Under the pieces are notes generated by a model that had not been told where the DNA came from, made no database searches, and was given only the letters and a program-made list of their open reading frames with translations. A stretch of 64,000 bases of DNA from Nautilus pompilius (lineage: Eukaryota; Mollusca; Cephalopoda; Nautilida; Nautilidae), in contig JACATO010001459.1 of NCBI GenBank assembly GCA_018389105.1, forward strand, positions 434,001-498,000. The letters run 5' to 3'. The position numbers and the translations under genes are program-made. Shown here in pieces: positions 1-12,374 of the stretch (positions are counted from its first letter, which is position 1; the number at the start of each line of letters is the position of its first letter).

Positions 1-3000
1 CAAGCGGTTAGTTATGGTTCTGGTCCTGTTCCCAAACAACCAAAAAAAAAAGAAGAAGCAGAGACGAGAGTCAGATAAGTGAGGATTCCTGGTTTAACAC
101 TCTCAACACCAAAACAAAAAAAAAAAAAATTCAATTTCCTGACGCGATTCTAATGCCCAGCCCAGCCCCACACGCCCACCGACTCAATCAGGTTTTGCTT
201 CGAGCCTTCTTGGGTTGTACGTTGTACGTACCGATACACAACAAATAACCGGTTCTACTTTTCAGGGACGTTAACAAAGGATATCCGAGAATATTTGCAA
301 ATTGCCTCCCCTAAACTGTACTTCCACCGCAATATCGAAACTTGGTTAACTGTAGTAGAGAGCATTTAAACAAAACAAAAAAAAAAAAAAATTTTAAATC
401 TCCTCGGGAAAAACTATCAAAAATGAAATCAAATTAATTAATATATGGACTTTTTTCTCTCCTTTTTCGGAAATTTGCATGCATAATTGAACTAAACAAC
501 GAGGAAGCCATCATTTGTTGTCACCCCCTCCATGACAATGGTACGTTCTTGCATTTTAATTTTAAATTTCACATTATTCACTACTTTCATTTTCAATGGG
601 AATGCGAGACATTTGAAATCTCTCTCTGCCACCCCATCCCACTTCTCCAATACACATCTTTCTCTTCCACAGATTCATTAAAAACTAAATTAGTTTTCTG
701 GTACAGATCAAATTGTTTCATAAATATTTGAGCTGCACACACAGTTTGAAAAAAACAAAACAACAACAGCAACAACAACAAGCCCCTGGTATCTCATAAA
801 ATCTGATACATCACCAGTAAGTGCTCCAATCACACACCAATTAAAAACGAGGCCATTTTTTCTCCCCTTTGTACTCTTTCTTCTCCCCCCACCCCCTTCT
901 GCATTTCCCCCCCTACAAACTGCACAATTAGCATCATACTTTCTCATCCATTAAAATCTCCGCAGAAACAAAGCGACAAAACTGCTTGACTCCATCTGTC
1001 TTTTATCAGCAGTCAGGTAAAAGCTATCATGAAAGCCATGCCAATTATTTGAAAAAGAGAGAGAGAGAGAGAGAGTTTAAGTTGATTTTGATGAGTCAAC
1101 AATACTTAAGCCAGAGTTTTTATGTATCTATTGTTGAAGTTGATATTTGAAATCCTGCAAACAACACAAAAGCAAACACAAGCCAGTTAAATCAATCACG
1201 TTACCTGCTTATCCAATCAAAAACATCCATCCCTTGTTTCTCACTTTCAGATAATACAGTAACAGAGCAGCTGTGTAGCAACAGTTTTTTTTGATCTTCA
1301 CAAATTACAGTTTTGTGCCCAAGTTTGATATTAAAGCTGCTGGTCAAAACATTAAATTAAAACTTTAAATAAGCCATAGTGTGTGTGTGCACATATTCTC
1401 CATTCCAAGCAACAGTCAATACTTCAAGTTTCTGCAAAGGGAACCAATAAAACAATGCTAAAGGTATATTTTTTTTTAAAAAAAAAGAAAGATTGGCCCA
1501 TTGTTGCAAATGGCACAGAACCAATCGGTTGATAATATGGCAGAATTAGCCCACATTGTAAACCATCGCAGAAAACACGGCTTCCAAAGAACACAAGGTA
1601 ACCTATATGATGCTTTGCATGAAGAAAAAGTATCCTTTTCTGGCCAAAAACACTATCTAAAACCTGGACTGAAATGCTAAAGGACTAATATTTCCATCAT
1701 TGTTTTTAAGCTTGAATACCACAAAGAGAAAACAAAAGCAAATTTCTTTTCCTCCTTCCCTGTCCTGAATTCTGCAGCCAAAGAACTTTGCACAGTGGTA
1801 GTGAGCCATAGAATAGAAAGATGTTGGGAGGGGTGGGGTACCTGCCTTACCACAGAATGCCATACAGGTAATATATCTTTACAATAACATCGGACTTCTC
1901 CAAAAATGTCGTGCTCTACGCCCAACTGCCTTCTTTCAATCATTACCATTTTGTATTCCCAGATTATTCATAATATTTACCAGAACAAATTTCTGACACA
2001 CACACACACAAAAACAAAAGCTCTATGGCCAATTCCCCGCAGAGAACTGGTTTAGTTTTGCACACACCTCCCCACCTCCTAGCCCGACAACGTGGGTTTT
2101 CTCTAGGCTCTCGTTTCCGCCCATATCTGATAAATGAAGGGTCCTAGTAAGTATTTCCCCTTGCCAAAGCCAGAAAAGTGCAGAGCCAGTCCTCTCTCCC
2201 CACCCCCCAATGAGGTGTGCTTCCTAAAATAAAGCCACAGCAGCATTCCCTTCCTCCTCGCCATCTCCTCTGCGGACAGTGTCAGTGGCTAAATTTCAGA
2301 GAGACTAATTGGGTCTTGCAAGTACTGGAGCTGCTGAATTCAAAAATGTACGTGAACACCACTTTTCATTTTCGACAGTAATAAATACAATTTATTAAAC
2401 ATGAAGGGTTAAATACCAGTGCTACGGAATAGGCACATTCTAACTTCGGTTTGCATTCGTTACTTTCCAATAAAATGCCCTGATGGAAATCTAATATAAT
2501 CTTTTTGTTTCCACACATAAGGTATTACTCTTTTTCACTTTCTCACATATATAATATACGTGTGTGTGCATAGTCAATAATAACAACAATAATGATGGAA
2601 AGATAGCAAGAAAAGTTAATGATGCTGAAAAAAAAAAATGAGAGAAAATGTTTTTGATGCAGATGCTAAAGAACCTCTACACATCTGTTCTTATTATCAC
2701 AGTTTTCATTTATTCTTATGAACATAGAGAACATTCCCAGCAATGGATTCAAACCCTCAGTGCTCATAAGAAGCTGATCAACTAATTACTGTTTAAATAA
2801 CCAGTCACAGTCGCTTCTTTTAGCTGTTATTGCTACATGATGCATTTCCTTAGACCCCAGGAGCCAATTATGAAGATGTCCAATCCCACAGACATCCTCC
2901 TGTTATGAGGAAATTCTCTGCAGACACAGAGAGAGTCTCACCATTTTCCTTCCTTGTAGGTGGAACAGCAATCTTAGCAGTTCAACTCCAAGTACATATC

Positions 3001-3300
3001 AATCTATGTTTTTAATTATTTTATCGTTGGGAATTAAACAATTACAAAAAAAAAGTAATTAAGAAAAGGAAAATAGTCTACTGCCATTGTGGAGAATATT
3101 GGGAAAGGGGTGGGGATGGGCTGGAGATTTGAAAGGAGAGCTGTTCAAATTAAAGATAGGGTCAGTTCATCAGCCATTTACTGAGCTTGAAAAAGGAAAA
3201 CCATCAATCCGATACTTCTTCTGCTGGTTTTAGATACAGACTAGACACCATTTAAAATGGATTACATAAAAAACAAAAATACAAAACAGGGTGACCATAC
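1..3300. other. Non-coding, intron-like sequence
   Basis: No convincing exon is seen on either strand. The stretch is AT-rich with poly-A tracts (near 113-129 and 378-391), a short GA repeat near 1055-1075, a CA repeat near 1998-2010 and several C-rich runs. Open frames here are short and have no family resemblance. If the exon at 25372-25567 is dachshund, this lies in or beyond its downstream introns. A mixed-composition stretch at about 2790-2990 is the least repetitive part and could be regulatory, but nothing specific supports that. Confidence 0.6.
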
Positions 3301-3307
3301 AGTGGGT

Positions 3308-3338
3308 GGGGGGGGGGGAGAGAGAGAGAGAGAGAGAG
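3308..3338. repeat. G-run followed by (GA)n microsatellite
   Basis: A run of G is followed directly by an alternating GA tract with purines on the plus strand. It is one of many GA tracts in the window. Confidence 0.9.
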
Positions 3339-3530
3339 CATTTAGTGCGAATGAAATTCTCATTCTCGAATGCCAAAGAACGGTTCCAGAGGATGAAAAC
3401 TCTCCTGCACAACTTTTGCCAGTCAACAGCATAGCAGATGAACCAGGTGCACATTTTGGAAAAAGAGACTTCCGCTACCTGAAACTTACTCATTACCGAC
3501 TTCATCTGGTCTTCTTTACTAATGAGCTAC

Positions 3531-3546
3531 ACGCGCGCGCGCGCGT
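3531..3546. repeat. (CG)n dinucleotide tract
   Basis: About eight CG dinucleotides in a row inside otherwise CpG-poor, AT-rich DNA. Alternating CG is the classic Z-DNA-prone sequence. Persistence of CpG here suggests the tract is young or unmethylated; that is inference. Confidence 0.85.
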
Positions 3547-3549
3547 GCT

Positions 3550-4460
3550 CAGAGTTTTCGTTAGTGGGGTGGAGGGCAAGAAACAGAAATGAAGCCGATG
3601 CTTGGTTCTGATCAGGCTTTGCCATGAATGATGGGTGGTAGATTTTCAGCAGTGCGCGGCTTAAATTCAAAAAAACAAAAAGGGGGGGTATGGGGTGGGG
3701 TGGGGGAGAAAACCACAAACGACAAAGGCGGCAACAGCGCAAGAAGCACTCGAAATATTTTTTTTTTTACACACGAGATGCCGCTTCCACTCCCCACTCC
3801 TGAACTCGATGAACCCATAACATAACATGACAGGTCTGAAACACCATTAAAATCTTCATGCTGTTGACTAGCACAATGCAAAAACATATAAGTAGCGGGT
3901 GAAAAAAATGTGAATTAGAAGTGCAGAGAGAGAGAGAGGGGGGTAGGGGTGGAGTTCCCCCCTGACACTTCATTATAAGAACCAATATGTCTGGTGTTTT
4001 GGCAATCTATCCCTAACTCGGGGAGACTGTGACGAGGAAAGGTCTCCGAGGCAAAAAGTTTAAAGTTAACTTTATCCATATAGATGGAAAACAGTTAGGG
4101 ATCAAGGCAGTTTTTTTTTTCGTTGTCTTTTAAGTTTTGTTTCACAGAGATATATATATATTATTATGGTTTATTTTCATCAAGACTCACCTGGCATATG
4201 CACCTGCATTATATCAAATCACCTGCTAGCTGAATAGAGAGTCATTAGTTTTGTGTTACTGGTTCCATTCAATTTTGTTAACTGGTTCTGTGCATTCTTT
4301 TCTTTTGAGGATTTTAAACTGGAGTGGATTGTTGCCATAGCTTTAGTATGTGACAGTAGACCGAAGAACGTGAATGGCAGCAGGGCTTTGTTTTTTTTCT
4401 TCTTTTAACGTCTTTTTGCGCAATGAGCTAGAAACCTTAGAAGTTAGAAGTTTGGAGATA
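3550..4460. other. Non-coding sequence, no gene seen
   Basis: Contains G-rich runs near 3680-3710, a GA tract near 3925-3940 and a short TA tract near 4151-4160. Overlapping open frames on both strands come from low-complexity sequence and none resembles a known family. Confidence 0.6.
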
Positions 4461-4592
4461 ACAGGCAAGAGAGAGAGAGAGAGAGACAGAGATGAAGCAA
4501 CAGATGGAGAGAGAGAGAGATGAAGCGAGAGAGAAAGAGAGAGAGAGAGAGATGAAGCGAGAGAGAGAGAGATGAAGCAACAAATGAAGAGA
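4461..4592. repeat. GA-rich minisatellite with GATGAAGC units
   Basis: Alternating GA tracts are interrupted by repeated GATGAAGCRA words at about 4491, 4520, 4551 and 4572. Purines are on the plus strand. The open frame across it on the minus strand (Leu/Ser-rich) is an artefact of the repeat. Confidence 0.9.
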
Positions 4593-4599
4593 GAAGGGA

Positions 4600-6200
4600 G
4601 AAATCCAATTTTAAAATAGACATCAAGGATGGTTTGCCAGCTAACCAGCTGAGTTTCAAGAGAGCATGTTCTTTCAGCAGATGCCTCCCTTTGAACTTAT
4701 CTGTGGCATAAACATACACAGTATCAATTGTGCGTGCGTAGATCTACAACATTCATAGTGTAATGTAATATTCTAAAAGAAGCACAGAAACTGTTTTGGC
4801 CTTTTCTCTTGTAGCTGTAGCTGCACTCAACTGTACAGGTGCTGAAGAAAGAATCAATTACTAGCCTCTTGTATGAAGCACATCGTAGGTTTCTCCAGGA
4901 AAAGTTACACATATCCTATATGAATGAAGAAAACCATTTGTTATCATCTTTTAAATAGTATTTTTTAAATTAATTTGATGTCTGCCTATTTAACCCTAGC
5001 AAAACTTGTCATGAGAGAGGGGCAGACTTATTCTTAAAGACATAGTAACCAAAGAAATAATGCTCATTTCTGATAATAAAGAATTCTCATATCCATATTA
5101 TCTTCATATTTTTGTGTTGTGTTTAATCTGGTACCTTATAAAGGCAATGGCAATTTATATAATCTTTAGGGTGAATGAATGTTTTCCATATTTTTTCCTC
5201 AAATGGATATCTAATATTTTGGTCAAAAACTTAGAAGATGGAATTTAAATTTATAATTAATTTTGCTTATATTGTTAAATTATCTAATATCGGACAGAGA
5301 GTGAAGATTAAACAGTATGATGATTTGCTTGGTGTAATGAGATGCAAAGATTTGAGTATTAAAGATATGATTTCTTTAGTCCCACTCACTTTAATGCTGT
5401 CATTGATTAGTCAGAGAACACAACCTGTTCTTCATGTCTGCTTCCATATTTTGCTGAACCAACATCGCCTTTCTAGTCTGAACGCAACCTAAGATTTTTG
5501 TTCTTCCAAATAAATTCCAAACTTTAAAGATGCCAAAAACTGATAAAGAGATATACTCGGAAATCCCCGATATCCTGATAATGGATTCCTATAAAAAGAA
5601 TTTGAACACCGAAGTCATTGTACACAGGAGGGTTCAACTGAGAACTGAGCTAAAATGGCATTGCCATTCATCTGTTATCTCACTGTTAAATAATCAAAGC
5701 CCCAACCCGGTAAATGGACACAAAACATAGTTAAATATTCACATCTTGGATGCCATCATTTTGAGATTTCAAGTTTTGTTTTTATCTAAGTGAGAGTTGA
5801 AAAGATGAGAGACATCAGAACAACGATAATATAACATCTTTACAGACAGGGAAATAGATTTCAAGACAAATTAATCATACAACAATCAGTAGGTTACTAC
5901 TGCTGGTATTATTATTTTACAAAAAGGATTAACAGGAAATGAGTTCATAACTTTTCTCCCTTTATTAGATCATTAATACACCAAACAGTGGAACTTTAAA
6001 AATCCTTAACAAGCAAAACAAAAATAAAAAATTTTAATTAAAAATGAAAATGAAAATTCGAAAGGAGACAAATATTCTTAACTTCCTGGTTAATGCTTAA
6101 AAGTTAGCTTCTTTTGCCATATTGCTTTTCCATCATTGGCAAAACTTTTGAATCATCAATCCACCAAATTAATTTAAAATGGTATACTTTCCAGACCCAA
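4600..6200. other. AT-rich non-coding sequence
   Basis: Three plus-strand open frames follow one another (5060-5248, 5238-5492, 5530-5730). They have AT-driven composition, no recognisable domain, and no good splice sites joining them. I treat the block as non-coding intron-like DNA. The frames could alternatively be remains of an unrecognised element. Confidence 0.5.
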
Positions 6201-6210
6201 GTGCCAATGA

Positions 6211-6712
6211 AGAGGGGGAGAGAGAGAGAGAGAGGAGAGATGGGGAGAGATGGAGGAGAGAGAGAGGAGAGAGAGATGGGGAGAGAGATGGAGAGAGAGA
6301 GAGAGGAGAGATGGGGAGAGATGGAGAGAGAGAGAGAGGAGGAGAGATGGGGAGAGATGGAGAGAGAGAGATGGGGAGAGATGGAGCGAGAGAGAGAGGA
6401 GAGATGGGGAGAGAGAGAGAGAGAGAGGAGAGAGAGGAGAGATGGAGAGAGAGAGAGGAGAGATGGGGAGAGATGGAGAGAGGAGAGATGGGGAGAGATG
6501 GAGAGAGAGAGAGGAGAGATGGGGAGAGATGGAGAGAGAGAGAGGGAGAGATGGGGAGAGATGGAGAGAGAGAGAGGAGAGATGGGGAGAGATGGAGAGA
6601 GAGAGATGGGGAGATGGAGAGAGAGAGAGAGAGAGAGGAGAGAGGGAGAGATGGAGAGATGGAGAGAGAGAGAGGAGAGATGGGGAGAGATGGAGAGAGA
6701 GAGAGAGGCGAG
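6211..6712. repeat. GGGGAGAGATGGAGAGA satellite array
   Basis: About 500 bp built from GGGGAGAGATGG, GAGAGAGAGAG and GGAGAGATGG words in irregular order. The plus strand is almost pure purine plus the T of ATGG. All three forward frames and several reverse frames stay open, giving Arg/Glu/Gly-rich or Ser/Leu-rich products; these are repeat artefacts. The word GGAGAGATGGAGAGA recurs near 24.1 kb and 51.7 kb. Confidence 0.95.
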
Positions 6713-6719
6713 ACTCTTT

Positions 6720-7611
6720 ATATAAAAGTGCAAATAAGCACACAAAAAAAGTTTTTATCCGGTAAGAGTGCAAAGTTTCAAGCTGTTCTGACAAATTAAG
6801 TGAAAAGTTTTGGAAATTAAAGGCAATTTCATAAAACATATAATGAAATAAAACAATCCCACATAACATTAACTGGGGGAAAAAAAAGAGTGTCAGCTCT
6901 GCGTATACAAAGTCCTGTGGCTATCTACAAGGTGCAGATAAACACCCTACTTGTCACATGCTGCTAGTACCGATTTCTTTTGAAACGTCTAATTGTCCTG
7001 TCACATGATTTCCATTTGATTATATCTTGCGTTTGTTTCAGTTTTTATTCTTAATCACCATCCCATTTAAACCAATCACAATTCCCTTGATTTACATAAA
7101 AAAATATGCTTAAATTCAAAGACAGTGAGATTGCGTATTTATGTTAGGGGAAGTGGGAAGGAGGTAACTTTGACGTTAAAACACACGAATATTGTTGTTC
7201 TTGTTTGCTGCCGCTGTTGCTTTTCAACATCCCCCCCCCAAACACACACACACACACACATGCCCCCTGGAGGCAATATAACTGTCACCAACCCCTCCAT
7301 CTTCTCAACTTTTGAAGACAACCAACAGATTACTTTCTCCTCATCTGGCTGTGAAAGAAAGCAAGCAGGTTTGGCTACATCAAAACAACAGCACCAACTT
7401 ACTATAACTTCTATCTTTCTCTCTCTCTCTCTCTCCCACCCTTCTTTTTTTTTTTGCATTTTGATTGACAGAGGCTAAAAACCCTTCCCTCTATAGGACA
7501 GAGGATGGCAGCAGAGGAGGACAGAAATCCAACGTTTTAATCCGCTGCTAATGTAAAAACAATTTAAGTTGACATGACAGAGTAAAGTGCAAACTTATAG
7601 GATAAGGCGCC

Positions 7612-7613
<2 letters not shown>
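6720..7613. other. Non-coding sequence, no gene seen
   Basis: Mixed AT-rich DNA with a CA tract near 7242-7260 and a CT tract near 7419-7436. The 7125-7478 open frame runs through both simple repeats and has no family resemblance. Confidence 0.55.

Positions 7614-7648
<35 letters not shown>
7614..7648. repeat. (TG)n microsatellite
   Basis: About 17 GT dinucleotides in a row. Confidence 0.95.
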
Positions 7649-7649
<1 letters not shown>

Positions 7650-8670
7650 GGGGGAAAGGGAGCAGCCCAGTGGTTTAAGTTGTTTGTACAGTGGAGATGA
7701 CTTTCCATCTTTGTTCCTCTGGGGAGTCAGGGGATATAATTTATTTATAGCGAAAATGGAATAACATATGTTTAAGGAATGCACTAGAGCTCTTACGAAG
7801 CAATATTTTGACTAATTCTCCTCATGTCATCAATAGATAGGAGAAATTTTAATAGCCAGAACTAATTGGATTTTAAAAGTGAAAATGTTGCATCCTTTTA
7901 GGAAAGAAGATTAAGAGGAAAGATGGAAAGTGGGTCTGATAGATCAGCCGCGGTCGCCACGTCCATGCACATTAATTATGAGAGGGGGAGATAAAGTTTG
8001 GCTTGGGCGAGATGAAAAGAGATAGAGAGAGCTTTGCCAGAAATAGTGTTGACAATAAACTACATTTCTTTACAGTGGCTTTTGTTCTCAGTAATAACAC
8101 CATGGTTACAGGAATATCCAGAATTATTCCCATCACACACACACACTCTCTCTTTCTCTCTCTCTTAAATGAAGTCAGAAGAAACAAATCAACATACATT
8201 TTAGGCATTATTCTATTCATTAGACTGAATATTTTTGCCAAGGGGTCAAATTAGATTTTTGATTTTTCTGCTAATTTAAAAATTATTTCATATATCCTCC
8301 AGTTTTCCATCAACCCCTTTTTAAATGAGGTGCTGGAAATAATAATCCAGCTCCGAGCAAATCATTTGAAGTTTTAAATTGTTTTTGTTGTTTTTTTAAC
8401 CCTTTAGCTCACAGAAATGCCAAAGGGGGAAATCTTATTAATTTTTATCAAATTACTGAAAAATCGTTCTATCTCTTGCAGTTTTATTGCACTGAAAAGT
8501 AGATCTCCCACCACTGTACCCAGAGCCTGTCTATGCAGAAGAAGATAAGCTTTCTTATTAAGTTGATTGAGATTAATGAGAAAGTAATGAAAAATCTAAC
8601 ATGCTTTTGTGAACTTCCGCAGTCCAGAGGATGTTTTGTACTTGAATCTTCTTCTTTTTTCTTTCTTTCT
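7649..8670. other. Non-coding sequence
   Basis: AT-rich DNA with a short CA/CT tract near 8135-8163. No gene is recognised. The CT-rich stretch 8648-8678 forms the polypyrimidine tract of the candidate exon that follows. Confidence 0.5.
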
Positions 8671-8680
8671 TCCTTTACAG

Positions 8681-8814
8681 GAAATTGTATACGAACATTT
8701 TTTTGCTTTCGCGCCGTTCAACGCCTAAGATCAATAAGTTCAGAACTGGCTGGATGTAGCCAAGGTGTGGCCAGCAGCCCTATGAAGAGCCGCTCCTCAA
8801 CAAATGGTCTCTAG
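8681..8814 (+). CDS. Candidate terminal exon, unrecognised protein
   Basis: A strong polypyrimidine tract ending TTTACAG stands just before 8681, and an AATAAA lies 63 bp past the TAG stop at 8812-8814. One frame (split first codon) runs 44 residues to that TAG and ends in a Ser-rich tail (MKSRSSTNGL). However, the other two frames from the same acceptor are also open for 15 and about 25 codons, so the reading frame is not settled. The product is unknown. It would be transcribed opposite to the putative dachshund gene. It may also be a 3' UTR exon or a chance splice-like site. Confidence 0.25.
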
Positions 8815-8876
8815 CTCTCTGTATGCAGCTGAACATGGGATATCTTATTCCAAAAGTTTACTTCGCTGTAGAAGTG

Positions 8877-8882
8877 AATAAA
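8877..8882 (+). other. AATAAA polyadenylation-type signal
   Basis: A canonical AATAAA follows the stop of the candidate exon at 8681-8814 and precedes an A/T-rich stretch. In AT-rich DNA this hexamer is common by chance, so it only weakly supports a transcript end. Confidence 0.25.
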
Positions 8883-8889
8883 TATTAAC

Positions 8890-9605
8890 AAATAATAATT
8901 TTAAAAATGAAAAAGAAAAAAAAAAAGATGCTCTTTCTTTCCACACCCACCCACCCCACTAGTACCATGCTGCGAGACAGGTCCGGAGCCACAATTTCAG
9001 ATTAGAAAGTATATCAGATGCCAATTCTAGAAAATGAAAATCTTCGCAAACTTTTCCATTACTGAAAGCTACTATGGCGAAATAAAATTTACCCGGATGC
9101 CTAAAGGTGTTTCGAGTGCTAGGTGTATTTTGTAGTAAGAAACTTCTTTGAACTTGGCATGCCCAACATACACCAAAAAAAACAAGTTCCCACTAGAACT
9201 CTTCATTTTTAAGTGTGAGAAGAAACTCAGAAGAGCAAGAAGAAAACCATGCCAAAAAAAATTGAACACAAAAACCGAGTCAATCCCGACAGGAATTTCA
9301 ACTTAGGCCTTCAACTTATTAGGGACAATGTTTAAAATCACCGAAAGAAGATTCCAAGAATTCAGAAGTGGATACACTCCTGCTCTAAGACAAAGATGGA
9401 CACGGTTTTACAGTTTTCTGAATTCAGTAGCCACGAAAAGTCTAGGTAGTAATGTTCTTGGACAGAATTGGTGGTAAGCAGAACAAAACTGGCAGAGCTA
9501 GGTGTAATCAAAGCATGGATCGCATAAAAGCAACAAACACGAAAAACGACAGTTCTCAAGCCTGAAGGTCTTGAATAGATTGTGATGACTTCACATCTCC
9601 TTGCA
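8890..9605. other. Non-coding sequence, no gene seen
   Basis: Mixed sequence with an A-rich run near 8909-8927. The minus-strand open frame 9362-9658 runs into the tandem repeat that follows and resembles nothing known. Confidence 0.5.
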
Positions 9606-9609
9606 ATTG

Positions 9610-9846
9610 TTGTATGTCCACTGCGTTCATTGGAATGAGTCATTATTCGTGAACGCAATACCCATGAGTTGTATGTCCACTGCGTTCATTGGAACAAGTC
9701 ATTATTCGTGAACGCAATACCCATGAGTTGTATGTCCACTGCGTTTATTGGAATGAGTCATTATTCGTGAATGCAATACCCATGAGTTGTATGTCCACTG
9801 CGTTCATTGGAACGAGTCATTATTCGTGAACGCAATACCCATGAGT
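9610..9846. repeat. 59-bp tandem repeat, four copies
   Basis: Four head-to-tail copies of a 59-bp unit differ at only a few positions. Each unit carries inverted arms GCGTTCA and TGAACGC around a centre with an AATGAGTCATT palindrome. That palindrome includes the AP-1 consensus TGAGTCA. Copies 1 and 3 keep TGAGTCA, while copies 2 and 4 read CAAGTCA and CGAGTCA. High identity suggests a recent expansion. Confidence 0.95.
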
Positions 9847-9974
9847 TCTTTGGTGGTTCCACAAGACAATCTTGCACTAATGTTAGGCAAGAGTGTGATT
9901 TAATGAATGTTGATAACCAGCAAGCTGTCCTCTGTTAACCCCATCTGGATATGCTTAGTCTTCTAGAATTTTAG

Positions 9975-10325
9975 TCCACGGTGCCATTTGGAATTCCGCA
10001 GTGTCCTATTTCCTTGGCTAGTAATTCCAAGATCTCAGGGGTCAGTCTTACATGCCTAAAGTGTAGTCTCTATCTTTGAATCTCCTCTTTTGGGTCTCCT
10101 TGATTTCTCTTGTCTACAGCTAGTCCACTGGAGAATGTTCTTGCGTTGGCATTCTAGAGTCATCCATTCTGACAAGATGGCCAGTCCAGTCCAGAGCAGA
10201 TGAGCATTAAATACCCCTGAATTGATGTCAAACTGGTTGCAACATTTAAACAATTTGACAATAAACACTTGGTCTTGCCACTTGATTTTCAGTGTGGCAC
10301 ACAGGTGACATCATTGGAGCCAGTC
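9975..10325 (-). pseudogene. LINE-type reverse transcriptase C-terminal remnant
   Basis: Minus-strand translation in mixed frames gives pieces typical of the C-terminal end of non-LTR retrotransposon ORF2 proteins (RTE or related clades). In order these are LKIKWQDQV, then a tryptophan-glycine segment read as WTGHLVRMDDSRMP, then RQEKSRRPK, then RFKDRDYTL. Family members carry this order as IKWQDRV, LRWAGHVVRMDDSR, GKRSRGRPK and RFKD. At least one frameshift separates the pieces and stops follow, so it is a dead 5'-truncated copy. Assignment rests on remembered family patterns; the exact clade is not determined. Confidence 0.7.
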
Positions 10326-10329
10326 TAAC

Positions 10330-12370
10330 TGTTTGAGATAACAACTGTAGCAAGTCCAGGATGAAGATTAAAACTGCCTTAAATATTTCCTGACAAATTT
10401 TAAGATAATAAAGTACCGTTTTCACTAAGTTAAAACAATAAAAAAAATGACAAAATCTTCTGCAGTTGACTAACCTATCGCATAAACTTTATTCATGCAT
10501 AATTTGCAATGAATGGGCTTTTTTTGAGGGAAGAATGTTAGTGTAGATGGACACTTTAGAAAAGGTTATGTAGCAGACTACATCCAAATTAAATAGTCAA
10601 GATTCTTTTCATGTCGAATGAGAGAGAGAGAGAGGGGGGAATGGACTGATCAGGCGTAGAAATATCTGGCTCCTTTTTTTGATGCTGTAATTGAAAATGA
10701 TGCCTGCACTGTTTGAATGTCTTGGTTCACTTCCTGCTGGAAGCCAATTCAGCATGGCTAATCTACTTGGTTTCTTCCTACTCTTCTGTACTGTTCTGCA
10801 AGCATGGGATTCCCTCTGCTGGCTCGCTCCCATCACTAAGTGATTACAACAGAGACTATCCAGTATATGTACCAACGAAAAAGTGGGAGGGGGACTTTTT
10901 TTTTATTGGTAAATGTCTATAAACGGAATACCATCTGACTTCAGTTTCAAGATTCCCCCAGGACTGTACTTTGATGACCCCCCCTCCTCCTCCCCTGCAG
11001 CCAGTGGGGCCCGACAAAAACTTCAGACTGACCCTCACAGTAAGGGGGGAGGACCTTGTGCTGAAGGACTGAAAAACAAGCTGTAGCTGTAACACAGAGA
11101 TTTGGGACTAAAGACAACAAATCTTCATCCTTCTCCCCCCCCCCCCACCACCCCTCCCCTCAGTTTTGCGAGTGCAGTTGCTACCAGACATGAAACCATA
11201 ACCCACAAGGGGGCACGAGGGACAAGAGCAAAAACAGGTGGGGGAAGGGGTCGTTGTTAAACCCCACATTTACTTGAACACGTACGTAAGCCCTTGTGGG
11301 CTATACAACTGAAATAAAGGAAAATAACAAAGAGCACCGCGTATGTACCATCCTCCCCCCCCTTCTCTCTCTCTCTGAAAAAAAGTGTTTCCCCTATGCA
11401 GTCTGAAGGATTTATTAGCTTTTAATTCTTCAAGAATGAATGAGAAAAACGAAAAGCATTAGCTGTAAAAAGCATGCATTAATTTCACTTTATGCCAGCC
11501 CGGGAAATAAGCATTTGCTTTTTATAAAACCGATTTTAAAATAAACACGGGGTTTATTTTCAGTTTCTATGATGCATCTCAAAGAACCAATTACGTAATG
11601 GATTTATCTGAATGCATTTTCATTAACAATATCCAACATTCTCTTAACAGCTTTCCATTATTACCTTTGGTGCATGAACTCTTCTCCTCTTACATGGTCA
11701 CACTACCAGCCAGCCACCCCTCCATTTATTCCCTTCCTCCAGCAGAGCAGCGACTGCCACCCCAGTTATGTCTACTTTCCATTTTTCTCAAATAGTGCAT
11801 TCTTTATTTCTGAACATTATTTTGTCATTAGTACTGTCATTCCAGAACTGGCCATGTTTTCTTTTAAAATAAGGTTTCACCCTAAGTGCGTTTATTAAGA
11901 CCAACCTAATAACATTGAGTACGCCATAACCTCCCCCATCTGTTTGTGCCAACAAGCTCTATAACCACCTAAATCCAACAAGGGGGAGACAACCTCCTAG
12001 CAATGTTGTTGGTTCTTTTTTTTTTCTATTTTTTAAACACAGACTGACTTTAGCCCAAAATGTTACGCTGTAGCGGTGGATTTTATGTAAACCTCTTCTG
12101 CCCTGCTCCATGCAAAGACGTTCTACTGACTGTAGATCTGTTTCAGTATCGAGCATCCCATAAAATGGAGTTCTAATCGCTCTTATTTGTAGTCATCGCG
12201 TTACAGAAGAAAACATTGAAGAGCCATTTCTGTAAAAAGAAAGTCGTACTGGTGAAGAGTACTTCTCTGAGAGAGAAAATAAATTATATACGTTGCTTAA
12301 CTGAACTGACAATAGGGAAAACAGCCAACCATCACGGCTATAGGTCAACACAGCATCAACTGATTCTTAC
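10330..12370. other. Non-coding sequence, no gene seen
   Basis: Mixed intron-like DNA with a GA tract at 10621-10636 and C-rich runs near 10979-10994, 11134-11156 and 11354-11364. Open frames here are short and not family-like. Confidence 0.55.
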
Positions 12371-12374
12371 CCCA

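Noticed and set aside
5060..5730. Run of three plus-strand open frames as a possible multi-exon gene
   Set aside because: No compatible splice sites, AT-driven composition and no family resemblance.
6104..6869. Long overlapping open frames (up to 231 codons) on both strands
   Set aside because: They are produced by the GA satellite, which lacks stops in most frames; composition is Ser/Leu or Arg/Glu/Gly only.
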